Shown piece after piece: positions 19,145-30,600 of a DNA stretch of 64,000 nt (position 1 is its first letter; every line of letters begins with the position of its first letter). The position numbers and the translations under genes were made by a program. The DNA comes from Psychromonas algarum (GTDB lineage Bacteria > Pseudomonadota > Gammaproteobacteria > Enterobacterales > Psychromonadaceae): contig NZ_SNUW01000006.1 in NCBI RefSeq assembly GCF_004376845.1, positions 1-64,000 on the forward strand. Direction: 5' to 3'. The notes beneath the pieces are model-generated. The model was given only the letters and a program-made list of their open reading frames with translations, was not told the DNA's origin and did no database searches.

Positions 19145-19722
19145 TATTTTTCCCCTTGCTTTTTATCAGTGTTTTTATTGATATCACTAGGTCGGCCATT
19201 AACACCTAGGTTAATAATTTCTGATAGTTTATAAGCGATCAAATCCCAACGTGTAAAAGCAATAATAATGGCTAACACCCACCACACTTTATCGATAAAC
19301 AAACCACACAAAGATAAAGCAAACACAACTTGTACATGCTGACTCGCTACCTTTTGTGCTTTATGCACAGCCACTTCATGTAAGGTCCACATGAGATAAA
19401 GTACATACACAACCACACTCAGTGTGATGGTAAAAATAAAGCCCATAAAGAATTCAGAATTCATTAACCCTAAAATAGTCGGATATCCGTTAGCAAAATA
19501 ACTTTCAGGAATGTCTTGTCCATGCACGGTTGACATCGCACCAAATATTGCAGAGATCCCAACAAACACCGCTACATAAAGTGACATTTTCATAAGATTG
19601 ATAGCTATTCGTTGATATAACGGCGCTTTCATTTGCAACATTTTTTGTTCAGAAATTGCCATGTTTGAATCTCCTCCATCCAATACTTCTTTTTCTATTA
19701 TTTTTGTATCTTGCTGTGTCAT
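19144..19722 (-). CDS. inner-membrane protein of unknown function, partner of HlyD-family protein
   Basis: 192 residues. A polar N-terminus of about 40 residues leads to hydrophobic segments at about 47-65, 92-112 and 128-156, then a hydrophilic, lysine-rich tail. I do not recognise the family with certainty. The stop overlaps the start of the downstream HlyD-family gene by one base, so translation is coupled and the two products probably act together. The gene is divergent from a LysR-type regulator about 200 bases away, which is the obvious candidate controller. Confidence 0.6.
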   Translation of the reverse strand: MTQQDTKIIEKEVLDGGDSNMAISEQKMLQMKAPLYQRIAINLMKMSLYVAVFVGISAIFGAMSTVHGQDIPESYFANGYPTILGLMNSEFFMGFIFTITLSVVVYVLYLMWTLHEVAVHKAQKVASQHVQVVFALSLCGLFIDKVWWVLAIIIAFTRWDLIAYKLSEIINLGVNGRPSDINKNTDKKQGEK

Positions 19723-19920
19723 AAATAGCTTCTCTTTATAATTTATTTTTTATTAATGCATTGCAGTTAATTATGTATATGAGTTTATTTTTATTATTTA
19801 TTTGATAAATTAATGCGACAAAAGAAAGATATGCTATTTTCAATGGAAAAATGGAATAATAGATATTCCATACAAACGCTTAGTTTTTATATTATTGAAT
19901 GTAAATGAACAAAAAGAGAA

Positions 19921-20724
19921 ATGATGAAAGATCTTAATGCCTTGCATGTTTTTATCGCGATTTATCAAACTGGCTCAACACTTCGAGCAGCAACGCGCTT
20001 AGGTCGTTCTCAATCTTATGTATCAAAAGTACTAGCTCAATTACGTGAAGATTTAAATGATCCCTTATTCATTCGCACCAGTGTGAGTTTATCGCCAACC
20101 AGTTATGCAGATGAAATCGCGCCTAAACTTCAAGAAGCATTAAATTTAGTAAATTACTCATTACAACCTCAGGATTTTGATCCTGCTAATATCAGCAGAA
20201 TATCTATTCATATGATTGAGCCATATATACTTGGTGTGGGTAAAGAGGTTATCAATACGATTAGACAATTCACCGATGCAGAAATTGAATTAAAATGCTG
20301 GGCGCATAATAGTGAAGGTTTGATTGAAGATGAAAAAGTAGATGTCGGCTTTCATGTATTAAAAGACCGTCCACAAATTTATTCGCAAATACCTTTAGTT
20401 GGCGTTTCTGGTGAATTAGTTGGCAAAAAAGATTCAGAATTAATCAAGTATGTCAGCCCAGGTATTAATGATCATATTGATTATTTTAAGCAAATGGATA
20501 GTAATGCACATGCGAGTATTTTTATCGATCATTGTGGATTGTTAGATCAATTAATGGAGAATTATCAATGCTATCGACATATTCCTATAACAAGAAGCGC
20601 TCAAAATATTAAACCGCATTTGTCTTTAGCGCTTATATTTAAAACCTCTCAAAAAAATTCACAAAAGAATAAATGGTTAAGGGAGTTATTAACCCCGATC
20701 CTTGAAAGCTTTAAAATAATTTAA
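19921..20724 (+). CDS. LysR-family transcriptional regulator
   Basis: 267 residues. The N-terminal winged helix-turn-helix (residues about 4-62) contains RLGRSQSYVSKVLAQLRED and the LFIRT segment typical of LysR proteins. The effector-binding part is shorter and more diverged than usual (full-length members are near 300 residues), so ligand recognition may be unusual. It is divergent from the membrane protein/HlyD operon at 18113-19722, the usual layout for a LysR regulator and its target. The inducer is unknown. Confidence 0.8.
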   Translation: MMKDLNALHVFIAIYQTGSTLRAATRLGRSQSYVSKVLAQLREDLNDPLFIRTSVSLSPTSYADEIAPKLQEALNLVNYSLQPQDFDPANISRISIHMIEPYILGVGKEVINTIRQFTDAEIELKCWAHNSEGLIEDEKVDVGFHVLKDRPQIYSQIPLVGVSGELVGKKDSELIKYVSPGINDHIDYFKQMDSNAHASIFIDHCGLLDQLMENYQCYRHIPITRSAQNIKPHLSLALIFKTSQKNSQKNKWLRELLTPILESFKII

Positions 20725-20738
20725 AAAACTAGCAAGTC

Positions 20739-21200
20739 TCAGGTTAATTGAGTAAAACGAGCAGACAATAAATCCGCAAGATCCTGTGCGGCTAATTGAA
20801 TTTCTAAACCTCGTTTGCCAGCACTTACATAAATAGATCCATGTAACAAAGCACTTTTATCAATCAAGGTAGTTAGCTGTTTCTTTTGACCTAATGGGCT
20901 CACTCCCCCCAAGACATAACCAGAGGAGCGTAAAACATCATTCTTATCCGCCATATGTGCTTTTTTTGCTTGTAGTGTATACGCCACTGATTTTAGGTTT
21001 AATTGTTCAGTAACAGGCAAAACAGCGACAATAAGTTGCTTATCAATATCCACCACTAAAGTTTTGAATACTTGCAATGCATCTACATTTAATTTTTCTG
21101 CCGCTTCCAATCCGTAAGACGCATGTTTTTTATCATGCTTATATTGATGAACTTGAAACTTTATTTTGTGCTTTTCAGCAACTTTAATTGCAGGTGTCAT
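20739..21200 (-). CDS. ybaK: YbaK-type Cys-tRNA(Pro)/Cys-tRNA(Cys) deacylase
   Basis: 153 residues of the YbaK/EbsC editing-domain family. The conserved motifs LQVFKTLVVD, the catalytic-lysine strand within it, and GGVSPLGQKK are visible. These proteins hydrolyse cysteine mischarged onto tRNA-Pro in trans. The gene lies 18 bases downstream of the FMN-binding protein gene, so it may be the last gene of the recCBD transcript. Confidence 0.9.
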   Translation of the reverse strand: MTPAIKVAEKHKIKFQVHQYKHDKKHASYGLEAAEKLNVDALQVFKTLVVDIDKQLIVAVLPVTEQLNLKSVAYTLQAKKAHMADKNDVLRSSGYVLGGVSPLGQKKQLTTLIDKSALLHGSIYVSAGKRGLEIQLAAQDLADLLSARFTQLT

Positions 21201-21218
21201 AATATTCTACTTATTCAT

Positions 21219-21830
21219 TTATAAATCAGTTAATGCGCGATCTTCTACAGCTGTATCGACTTGCTTAATAAAAGAATCATCTGCCCCCGTATTCTCGGCA
21301 ATCTCTTTTCCAAAAGAGATTTTGATAGGCTCAGGCCAAGAACTAGCTGACCATATCTGACTTCGTAAAAATGCTTTATTACAATGAAAATAAGCATTAA
21401 TAATCGAAACTTCCATCACTAGCAAAGCATCATGAGAATCTGAAGCAAGCTTTTTACATAGCAATTCACCACCTAATAAACGGCATTCTCCTGCCACTCG
21501 TAATGTTTCATTACTGCCCGGTACAATAAATATAAGTGATACTTTGTTGTTGCTTAATATATTTGTCAGCGAAAAGGCGAGTTTATTTCCTTTACGCTCA
21601 GGTATTAACAATTTTTTATTATCTATAACGTCAACAAAACCAGGCTTATCTCCTTTAGGTGAAATAGTCGGAAAACCTAATTCGTCTACACTAGAAAGCA
21701 TTAATAGAGGTGATTGTTCAATAAATTTTTGCATGCGAACATTAAGATGGTTATATATTTTTTTACGTGCCATCGGACTTTCTTCACCGATAGCTTTACG
21801 CATCATTTCTAAATCTTCGATATCATGCAT
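21219..21830 (-). CDS. FMN-binding pyridoxamine 5'-phosphate oxidase-like protein
   Basis: 203 residues with a split-barrel flavin-binding fold. The segment LLMLSSVDELGFPTISPKGDKPGFV (about 39-63) with LLIPERKGNKLAFSLTNIL (about 73-91) marks the MSMEG_1061-like group of the PPOX superfamily. It probably binds FMN and reduces small molecules, but the substrate is unknown. It begins 14 bases after recD, so cotranscription with recCBD is likely. Confidence 0.75.
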   Translation of the reverse strand: MHDIEDLEMMRKAIGEESPMARKKIYNHLNVRMQKFIEQSPLLMLSSVDELGFPTISPKGDKPGFVDVIDNKKLLIPERKGNKLAFSLTNILSNNKVSLIFIVPGSNETLRVAGECRLLGGELLCKKLASDSHDALLVMEVSIINAYFHCNKAFLRSQIWSASSWPEPIKISFGKEIAENTGADDSFIKQVDTAVEDRALTDL

Positions 21831-21844
21831 AATTAACCTCTAAT

Positions 21845-23935
21845 TTAATATTCATTTACCATTAATCGTTCTGCTAAGCGACTATTTCGACTTGCTCTAT
21901 TTCTAATTGAACTTGCAACTAATGATAAATCAGCAATCAAGGTTAACTGACTTTTAGCACGCGTAATCCCCGTATAAATTAACTCTCTGTTCATCACCGG
22001 TAAAGCATAATCAGGTAATGCCAGTACTGTATGTTTAAATTCAGAGCCCTGACTTTTATGTACCGTCATCGCAAATACAGTTTGATGCGTTGGTAAACGA
22101 CTTGGCTGATAATCAGCAACACAGCCATCAGTCATCACAAAATAAACTCTTAACTGACCACTTTCATCTTCTAAGCATAAACCGATATCACCGTTGAATA
22201 ATTTTAGGTGATAACTATTTTCAGTGACCATCACAGGACGCCCAACATACCATGTTTGAGTGGCATCAAAACGACGAGCTAATAAACCTGCTTTTTGTAA
22301 AATTTTCTCACAACGATGATTCAGATTATCAACGCCCCACTCTTGCTCTCGTGTTGCACAAAGAATTTTAAAATGATTAAACAGCTGTAATAACTGCTTG
22401 GCATGATCTCTGTTATCTTTATTTATAACACATAACTGCGATAAATAAGGGCCATATCCAGCTTCTACTAATTGTTCAAAAACTGCATCATTTTGGTCAT
22501 CATTCTGATAAAAATTTAAATCATTATAGCGCTCACACAGCGCTAATAATTGCGAGGCATTAATCCCCCCTTTATTCACTGCACTTGCTAAATAACCAAT
22601 GCCTGATAATTGGTCAAATCGATAACTTTTTCTCAATAAGCATAAATTATCAGACATGCCAGAAGCATGGTTCGCTACTTGCCCTAATAAAGATGTAAAC
22701 CCAGTTAATTCAGCTAATTGTTGGGTTTTAGCTTGGCTATAACCTAATTCAATAAATGAACAGATATCACCTAACACTGCCCCCGCTTCCACAGAAGCAA
22801 GTTGATCTTTATCGCCTAATAAAATGAGTCGAGCATGATCAGGTAACGCACTTAATAATTTTGCCATTAAAGGTAAATCAACCATCGAGGCTTCATCCAC
22901 CAGCAACAGATCTAAAATTAATTTATTATTTTGATTATGACGAAAATGCGCACTGTTATTACGCACACCTAATAAACGATGAATAGTGCTCGCTTCTGTA
23001 GGGATAATTTCCGCAACAACTTTATCTAAATTAAGATCAATTAATGCACTGCTAATAGACTCTGTTAATCGAGCAGCAGCTTTCCCTGTAGGTGCAACCA
23101 TCTTGATCATTAAATCGGGCTGAGCATGTAATAATAATGCTAACAATTTCACCACAGTAGTGGTTTTACCCGTGCCTGGTCCACCAGAAATAATGCAACG
23201 AGCAGAAGTCAGCGCGACTGCTGCACTTATTTTTTGCCAATCACAGCGATCTTTATCAGTAATAAATGTATCAAGCGAAAATAAGTCATCGGCACTTTGA
23301 GCTTGTTTAAAAACACTTTCAACAGCGCCCCAATCAACATTAGCATTCTCAATCACATCTAAAAATTTTTCACACAAGGCTTTTACCGATTGTGTTGGTT
23401 CAGATTGCCAAGCCTGCCATAAATAACTATATTGTGGTTTAAACAAGGCCTCTAAATAAGCTTGGCTTTCTGCACTAACCATTGTTTCAATTGGTATTAA
23501 TAGTTTATCGGCAATCAGTTGTTCAAATTCGGCATAACGCGCCATAAATAAAGCGTTGTACTGCAAACGCAATGGCGCACCATCGCCGCAACAAATACTG
23601 TCATGTAATAATGCATGGGTTTGTTGAATGTCGTGAAAAATAGAAGAAACCTGTAATCGTTCACTTTCCTGTTGTGAATCCGAACCTAATTGACAGCAGT
23701 GTTGATGAAATAAGCTACCTATTTTTTCAATGGGCAAACAAATATGCCCTTCACCAAGTTGTTGGCTAGATAAAGCTGATGCTAATTGCACCATATTATC
23801 CGCGCCTAATTCAGCCATAAATTTAGCAAAATGGTAATCGATAGGACGAATTTGTTGATTTATTTGCCATTGTTTTAATAAATCCAACATACTGTGTGTG
23901 TCTGAATTATTTGTGTTCATTAGCGTTGAATTCAT
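21845..23935 (-). CDS. recD: exodeoxyribonuclease V alpha subunit
   Basis: 696 residues. The 5'-3' SF1 helicase motor of RecBCD: Walker A GGPGTGKTTTV (about 253), the DEAS box LLVDEASMVD, and the C-terminal motif TVHKSQGSEF are visible. An ATG six bases further upstream (23941) is too close to the ribosome site; the ATG at 23935 is 8 bases from AGGAG and overlaps the recB stop as TAATG, so I chose it. Acts with RecB and RecC in double-strand break repair and degradation of linear DNA. Confidence 0.96.
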   Translation of the reverse strand: MNSTLMNTNNSDTHSMLDLLKQWQINQQIRPIDYHFAKFMAELGADNMVQLASALSSQQLGEGHICLPIEKIGSLFHQHCCQLGSDSQQESERLQVSSIFHDIQQTHALLHDSICCGDGAPLRLQYNALFMARYAEFEQLIADKLLIPIETMVSAESQAYLEALFKPQYSYLWQAWQSEPTQSVKALCEKFLDVIENANVDWGAVESVFKQAQSADDLFSLDTFITDKDRCDWQKISAAVALTSARCIISGGPGTGKTTTVVKLLALLLHAQPDLMIKMVAPTGKAAARLTESISSALIDLNLDKVVAEIIPTEASTIHRLLGVRNNSAHFRHNQNNKLILDLLLVDEASMVDLPLMAKLLSALPDHARLILLGDKDQLASVEAGAVLGDICSFIELGYSQAKTQQLAELTGFTSLLGQVANHASGMSDNLCLLRKSYRFDQLSGIGYLASAVNKGGINASQLLALCERYNDLNFYQNDDQNDAVFEQLVEAGYGPYLSQLCVINKDNRDHAKQLLQLFNHFKILCATREQEWGVDNLNHRCEKILQKAGLLARRFDATQTWYVGRPVMVTENSYHLKLFNGDIGLCLEDESGQLRVYFVMTDGCVADYQPSRLPTHQTVFAMTVHKSQGSEFKHTVLALPDYALPVMNRELIYTGITRAKSQLTLIADLSLVASSIRNRASRNSRLAERLMVNEY

Positions 23936-26900
23936 TAACATAACTCCTCTAGCATTTTATCCGCACTTAATTCACCGCTTAATAACCTATCTAATTTATC
24001 AATTAATTCGAACTTAGGTTTAATAAAATAAGAGCCAGCACTTTCCTCTCCTTGCATACCACGTAAGAAAGTATAAAAGACACCACCTATATGCTGATCA
24101 TAATCATAATCATCAGCTAAACGAGATCTTAATAAACGATGTAAAGCTAATGTATAAAGCTGATATTGGAAGTCGTAACGGTGCTCTACAATGGCATCAG
24201 CCATCGCTTCTTCACTATAATCCGTTAACTTATCACCAAGATAATTCGACTTATAATCTAGAACAAAATATTGCCCTTGGTATTCAAAAGTTAAATCAAT
24301 AAAACCTTTTAGCATGCCTTGTACTTTATTGAACTGTAATTCACCTGCTCGAGCCGATAATGGGTCGTAAAAAGAAATTAACTTATTGATTGAAGAGGAT
24401 ACAATAGGTTGCATTGGAATAAAGAACTGCATTTCTACTTTCTTTTGCTCAACACTTAACTGTGAAAGAGATAATTCTGGATAACTATTTTGGGCCAAAG
24501 GATGCGCTAAAATTTGCAAAATCCATTCAGCAACGATTGGCGCCCATTGTTCCGCTTGTTCATAATTATTAACGCTAAGGCGATCTTCCAACCAAGGTGT
24601 TAATTGTGCTAAGTTGCTATCTTGAAAATCCACTTCTTCAAATAGTTCATGTAAAAATGTACCGTGCTTCGCCCCTCTTGGAAAACTAAATATATCCATT
24701 ACTGGCTCATGAGATAAACCATTAGTAATACGATCTGCCTCCAAAGTAATAAGCACACTTTTTTCTGGAATTTTTTTCGTCTGTTTATCTTCAATCGTTG
24801 GTGCGCTATGAAAACGAGATAATGCAGAGTAACTGGTTACCCACCAATTTTTCTCAATCACACCAGAGAATTGTTTCGGTGCAATTAATTGCTCAGCTGA
24901 AGTATTGATTGCATTATATTCTTGATCCAATACTTTAGGCTCGCTACGGACACCAATATGAGGAGCTTCCTGAGATAGGCTTTGTAACAATTTCAATAAA
25001 TGTTGATCATCGCCTGCCTGTAATGCTTCTCCTGCTTTAATGCACAAATAACCTAAGGCACTTTTCACTAATGGAGAGGCCTTTGAATTTCCTTTTTTAT
25101 AAGGACCAATCCCTAAATAACAGCGATAAACACTGCGCGTCAAACCTACGTATAACAAACGAATATCTTCCGCTAACAACTCTTTTTCCGCACTTTCTTT
25201 ATTTGCTTTATCAGCTTTTAAATCAAATACTAATCGTTGCTGATTATCATGAAATAAACATTCTTTAGGTTCTCGATATAAACCACTAAATGGAATAAAT
25301 ACGATATCGTATTCCAATCCTTTTGATTTATGTAAAGTGCTCACTTGTACCAACTCTTTTTCACTCTCAAGACGCTGCTTCTGTTCACCTTGCTCGCTTT
25401 TTGCATGTGTTATCTGCTCACTAAACCAACGTAACAATGCAAATGCACCTTCATAAACCATGCTATTTTTTTGTAATAACTCAGATAAATGCAACAGATC
25501 CGTTAATAGGCGCTCACCTTGGTTATTACCGTTATTCTGAGCTAATAAATGCGCATTAATACCTTGCTCATGAAAACATTGGTGCAACATAACTAAAATA
25601 CCACTTTCTTCCCAAACTTGTTTATAGCGAGCAAAGTCAGCTATTTTGCCTTCCCAGCGTTGAGTCTCTGAGAAAACACTGTGTATTTCAAATGGACTAA
25701 GGGAGAACAACTTACAAGCGATCGCTGAGCGCAAATAGCGCTCATTAGTTGGATACAAACAAGCAGTTAATAGTCGTAATAAATCTTGCGCAAGCGTACT
25801 TGCAAAGACACTTTCTTTTAGAGATAGATAAACACTATTAATATTCTCTTCTAATAAGGCCTTACGGATAATATTCGCTTCATTGCCGGTTCGTACTAAC
25901 ACTGAAATGTTACTTGCTAAAATAGGTGATTGATTACCATCGCGGTCTTCTAAATAAGCTTGTCCCTGCTGCGCTAATAACAATAATGCTTTAATTTCAT
26001 TGACCGTTGCTTGTGCACTGGTATACCTGAAAGCATCGCTGCTTAATCCACCCTTAATATGTAAAAATTGTAATGCGGTTTGCTGATCATCATCGGGGTT
26101 ATTCACCACCAACTTTTTACGTTTAATCGCTGGTGCTTGAACGGGATGAAAAGGAATATCTTGATCGTAAATAAAAGGTGCGTTTCTATGTTCAAAAAAC
26201 CCATTAACGGCATTAATCATGTCAGGGCTAGAACGATAATTAAAATCAAGACTGTAATGTGCAGTCACTGCATTACGCGCTCGCATGTAAGTAAATATAT
26301 CAGCGCCACGGAAGCTATAGATCGCTTGCTTAGGATCACCAATCATAAATAAACCAGATTGATTAAATGCCTGATTTTTATTCTCATCCCCCGCTTTGTC
26401 TTCAACTTGTCCGTAAATCGTATCAAATATTCTGTACTGAACCGGATCCGTATCTTGAAATTCATCTATCAAAGCAATGGGATATTGTTGCTTAATTTGT
26501 TCGCCTAAATGCCCTTCCGTAGAATGTTGTAAAGCAGTATCTAAACGAGTTAACAGGTCATCAAAACCTAATAACATGTGCTGTTGTTTAGTCTTTTGTA
26601 AATTATCTTTGATCCAAGCTGTCGCTTTAATTAATAAGGTATTTTTAAGCGAGATATCTTCTTTTAATAATGATTCAATTAATACAAAGGTCGTATGTGT
26701 TGGGGCTTCACCTTTTTTAGTTTTAGTGTGTAACTCTTCCTGCGAAAATTTAACTAAGTTTGTAGGTAAAGTTAGATCTAAACTATTTGACGCAGCCCAA
26801 GCACTCACCTGTTCAAACCAATTGGGGAGATTCTTTTTGCTGTAACTGCGTTTATCAACACCCGAATGAGTAATGATATCTTGGTAATCAGCCATATCAG

Positions 26901-27696
26901 CTAGCCAAGCTTGTTTTACTTTCTTAATCGCCGCTGAACTTGATTCATATTTAGCTTCAAAATCAAAGTCAATAATCGTAGGAATAAACGTAAGATCGTT
27001 TCTAGATAACCATTGCAACAACTCTTTTTTTAATGCTTCAGGGTTTGCCCAATAGTGATAAATAATTGCAGTCAGTGGTGCTGATAATTGATAAAAGTGT
27101 GAACGCCAAAAATCATTACAAGCTTGACTTAAAATATCAGAATCATCTTCTAATAATGTTTGCTGAAATAAGCTTCCCGATTCAAAAGCATTCTGTTGCA
27201 ACATACGCTGACAAAATCCATGAATAGTAAAAATGGAGGCTTCATCCATTTGTAATTCCGCAAAACGTAATAAACGAATATCATGCTCTAAATTGCTACT
27301 ATCAGAAATGAGTTGCTGGCAAAAATCATCCTTACTCTCACCTTTAATAAATGCTAAACGTGTTTCTCGAATACGCTCACGAATACGACTTCTTAATTCA
27401 GCAGTGGCAGCTTCGGTAAAGGTTACTACTAATATTTTATCAACGGTTAATGGCGATTGATGTGCCGTTGCCGTTTCTTTTTTATCTGATGACTCTCCGT
27501 GGCCTAAAAGTAAACGAATAAACAAACTGGCAATAGTATAGGTTTTACCAGTACCAGCAGACGCTTCAATTAAGCGTCGACCAAATAAGGGAAAAGTGAG
27601 CGCTTGTAAAGGTGTCACTTGTATTTTTTCATCTATATCTATAGCAGGAATTGGGCTATGACTCATAGCTGAACTCAATCGTGTTTCTTCAGTCAT
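23935..27696 (-). CDS. recB: exodeoxyribonuclease V beta subunit
   Basis: 1253 residues. The N-terminal UvrD-like 3'-5' helicase has Walker A EASAGTGKTYT (about 45) and later motifs QDTDPVQY and STLHKSKGLEYDIV. The C-terminal nuclease domain is marked by GAKHGTFLHELFE, GFIDLTF and VLDYKSNYLG. The start at 27696 is 6 bases after AGGAG and 2 bases after the recC stop; an in-frame ATG at 27714 would overlap recC and lacks spacing. Together with RecC and RecD it forms the enzyme that resects DNA ends and loads RecA. Confidence 0.97.
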   Translation of the reverse strand: MTEETRLSSAMSHSPIPAIDIDEKIQVTPLQALTFPLFGRRLIEASAGTGKTYTIASLFIRLLLGHGESSDKKETATAHQSPLTVDKILVVTFTEAATAELRSRIRERIRETRLAFIKGESKDDFCQQLISDSSNLEHDIRLLRFAELQMDEASIFTIHGFCQRMLQQNAFESGSLFQQTLLEDDSDILSQACNDFWRSHFYQLSAPLTAIIYHYWANPEALKKELLQWLSRNDLTFIPTIIDFDFEAKYESSSAAIKKVKQAWLADMADYQDIITHSGVDKRSYSKKNLPNWFEQVSAWAASNSLDLTLPTNLVKFSQEELHTKTKKGEAPTHTTFVLIESLLKEDISLKNTLLIKATAWIKDNLQKTKQQHMLLGFDDLLTRLDTALQHSTEGHLGEQIKQQYPIALIDEFQDTDPVQYRIFDTIYGQVEDKAGDENKNQAFNQSGLFMIGDPKQAIYSFRGADIFTYMRARNAVTAHYSLDFNYRSSPDMINAVNGFFEHRNAPFIYDQDIPFHPVQAPAIKRKKLVVNNPDDDQQTALQFLHIKGGLSSDAFRYTSAQATVNEIKALLLLAQQGQAYLEDRDGNQSPILASNISVLVRTGNEANIIRKALLEENINSVYLSLKESVFASTLAQDLLRLLTACLYPTNERYLRSAIACKLFSLSPFEIHSVFSETQRWEGKIADFARYKQVWEESGILVMLHQCFHEQGINAHLLAQNNGNNQGERLLTDLLHLSELLQKNSMVYEGAFALLRWFSEQITHAKSEQGEQKQRLESEKELVQVSTLHKSKGLEYDIVFIPFSGLYREPKECLFHDNQQRLVFDLKADKANKESAEKELLAEDIRLLYVGLTRSVYRCYLGIGPYKKGNSKASPLVKSALGYLCIKAGEALQAGDDQHLLKLLQSLSQEAPHIGVRSEPKVLDQEYNAINTSAEQLIAPKQFSGVIEKNWWVTSYSALSRFHSAPTIEDKQTKKIPEKSVLITLEADRITNGLSHEPVMDIFSFPRGAKHGTFLHELFEEVDFQDSNLAQLTPWLEDRLSVNNYEQAEQWAPIVAEWILQILAHPLAQNSYPELSLSQLSVEQKKVEMQFFIPMQPIVSSSINKLISFYDPLSARAGELQFNKVQGMLKGFIDLTFEYQGQYFVLDYKSNYLGDKLTDYSEEAMADAIVEHRYDFQYQLYTLALHRLLRSRLADDYDYDQHIGGVFYTFLRGMQGEESAGSYFIKPKFELIDKLDRLLSGELSADKMLEELC

Positions 27697-27698
27697 GA

Positions 27699-30600
27699 TT
27701 ACTCCTCTCCCCAAGTGTCATAAATTAAATCATTCAAATTACATAATAACGGCATGAATATCTGCAATGCGATCAACTCAAATTCTTGCCAGTGATCTTC
27801 GATATTATCAAATAATCGATTAATATATGGGTCATTAGCTTCTGCATATCCTCGAGAGTTATTAAAGACAGTTAATGCGGCTTTTTGCCCTGCAGCTCTT
27901 GTTTCAAAGCTTAACTCTTCTAAAATAAAAACGTTTGCCTGTAATTTACACACAGCTTCACACCACTGATAAGCACTTTCTATAAAAAATGGAATCGGTT
28001 GCTGTAACCCTTGCAGATATAAAGCAATTAGTTCGGATAAACGCTGGTGTGCATAATCAGCCGGAATTTCTTCAAAGTAATGGCCTTTAGTTTGACCAAA
28101 TAAAGTGGCATTAAGATGTTGCCCGTGAGCAATGCAATAACTTAAATGTTCAACCCACAATTTCAATAAATCTTTACCTTTGATATTGCCTGGTTTAATT
28201 CGCACCAAGCCATTTTCACAATGATCATCTAAAGCGCCAATGAGTCGTTTATCGGCAAAAGGAATATCAACCTGTATTTGCTCTATATCACCAATAAAAT
28301 AACTGCTATAAATCGTCGCCAAATCAACCATGATCTGCAGGTCTTTATTAAAAATGAGTGGTGCAAACTCGCCAACAGGTAACTTGCCCTGCGCTTGTAA
28401 ACCAATATATAAATCAGTTAAAGCATGATCATCCAAGCCATTTTCGAACTGTTGTTTTTTTAGCATATATTGTTGTAAATTATCTAAGGCAAAAGGTTCA
28501 TCATTTTCTTGCACTATCTCATCAATTTCAAAATAGACATTTAAACCTTGATTAAAAAAAGCTTTGCAAGGGTTTTGTAAAAAACGAATTAATGCCGTTA
28601 ATTCAATGTCATTATTTTGTAATAAAGGCAAAGCCAATTCATTATCACTTGATGCCTCTTGATTAATGGCTTGCCACCAAGTTTGCTGATAACTATGTTG
28701 CTTACCTTGAAAATATTGCTCACTAAAACTCTGCATCGGATAATGGTGTGTTAAGGAAGCGAGTAACTCTTTTTCAACTTGTGTAATATCAGTTAACTCT
28801 TGGTTATTTAATCTAAAGCTTTGCTGGATATAATTAAGCAACTCACTGACTAATACGCTCGGCATCTTTTCACTATTATCACTAATATCTTTACCGATAT
28901 AACTGACATAAAAATTTGATTGTGCCGAGAGCATAGCTTCTAAAAATAGATAACGATCCTCGTCACGACGAGAGCGATCGCCCCGTTTACGATGACCGAC
29001 CATCAAATCAAATCCCATGGGTAATAATGAGCGAGGATATAAACCATCATTCATACCTAACAAACACACCACTTTAAAGGGGATCGAACGCATCGGCATC
29101 AAGGTACAAAAATTAACTTGGCCAGCTAAAAAACGCTGGCTATTTGACTGGCTAGAAAGGTAGGTTTGTAAGTATTCGATTAAAATCAGTAATGATAATG
29201 GTTGCTCAAATTTGGCTTGTTCAGTTTGCTCTGTCAACATCTGCATTTGTTGGCGTATTTGAGTAAATAAAACACTATTGTCTTCATCTTCAAGATAGAA
29301 ATCATCAATCAATTGATTAATAAATATTTGCCATTCAATGCAACTCACCTCTTGATTAAGCTTACTTTCTAACTTAATTAAGGTATCAACAAACTCAATA
29401 AATCGACCTAATAAATCACCTTGTAACCCTTGCACTTCATCATAGGGAGAGATTCCTTCAAATAGTTCATCACTCATGGCGTAACCGAGCAACATACGTT
29501 TCAAACCAAATAACCAACTATTTTGTTCTAACGCAGGTAAATCCCATTGCGTAGCGGATTCTCTATTAAGTCCCCAACGAATACCACTCTCAGTTATCCA
29601 ATGTTGTAATAAATCAAATTCCGATTGTTTAATGGAAAAACGATTGAGGATCGCAGGTACTTCCAGCAGGGATAAAATATCTTCTCTTGTATAACGACTT
29701 TGTTGCAGATTTAATAATTGTAAAAAGCTGGCTAATATTGGATTTTCTTGTTGCGCACTGACATCTGAGATTGAAAATGGAATTGCAACATCGTGATTAA
29801 CACGACTAAAAACAGCTTCAACATAAGGCGCATAGGCATCAATATTAGGCACCATCACAATAATATCTTTAGGCGTTAATGCTTTATCCTGTTCAAACAT
29901 GGCTAATAAATTGTCATGTAATACTTCCACTTCACGCATCACACTATGACACGCATGGAAACTAAGCGAGTTATCGTTGGCATCAACAGGAATACGTAAC
30001 GAGGCATCATGTAAAGTCTGCAAAGAACTATCCGTTAAGTCTAAAATATCAGCTTGTAGATGATGTAATAAACTATCACGGTCAATATCCACAAAAGCAT
30101 CAATCTCTTGTTGTTCAAGGCTATATAATTGGTATAAAAAGTCTCGTCCCATTTTCCCCATTGAGGCTAATAATGGATTGCCGACTTCACTTTCTTCATC
30201 ACCACTACTTGCCCAAGCTAAATGCGCTTCATCTTTTTGCCAGCTTGTAGGAGGTAATTCAGCAACAGCACCTTGTTGAACCTCAACCTTAGGACGAGAC
30301 AAAGCAAAACGCTTCGCTAATAATTTAGGATCAACAATGTCCCCCCAATAATAACGACAAGGATTGGTTAATAAAAAGTGCACATCACAGTGCTCCCCTA
30401 ATCCTAATAATGCTTGTAGATAAGACTCGGGTAATGAGGAGATACCAAATACAAAAATACGTTTAGGTAAATGAGTAAGTTGCTCTGTTGTTTTAGTAGA
30501 CAGTGTACTTAAAAAATCTTTATATAAACCTGCACGATGATAAGCCTTACCTTGAGATTGAAAACCTTGTTTAATACTTTCAACCAATAAACGCCATAAT

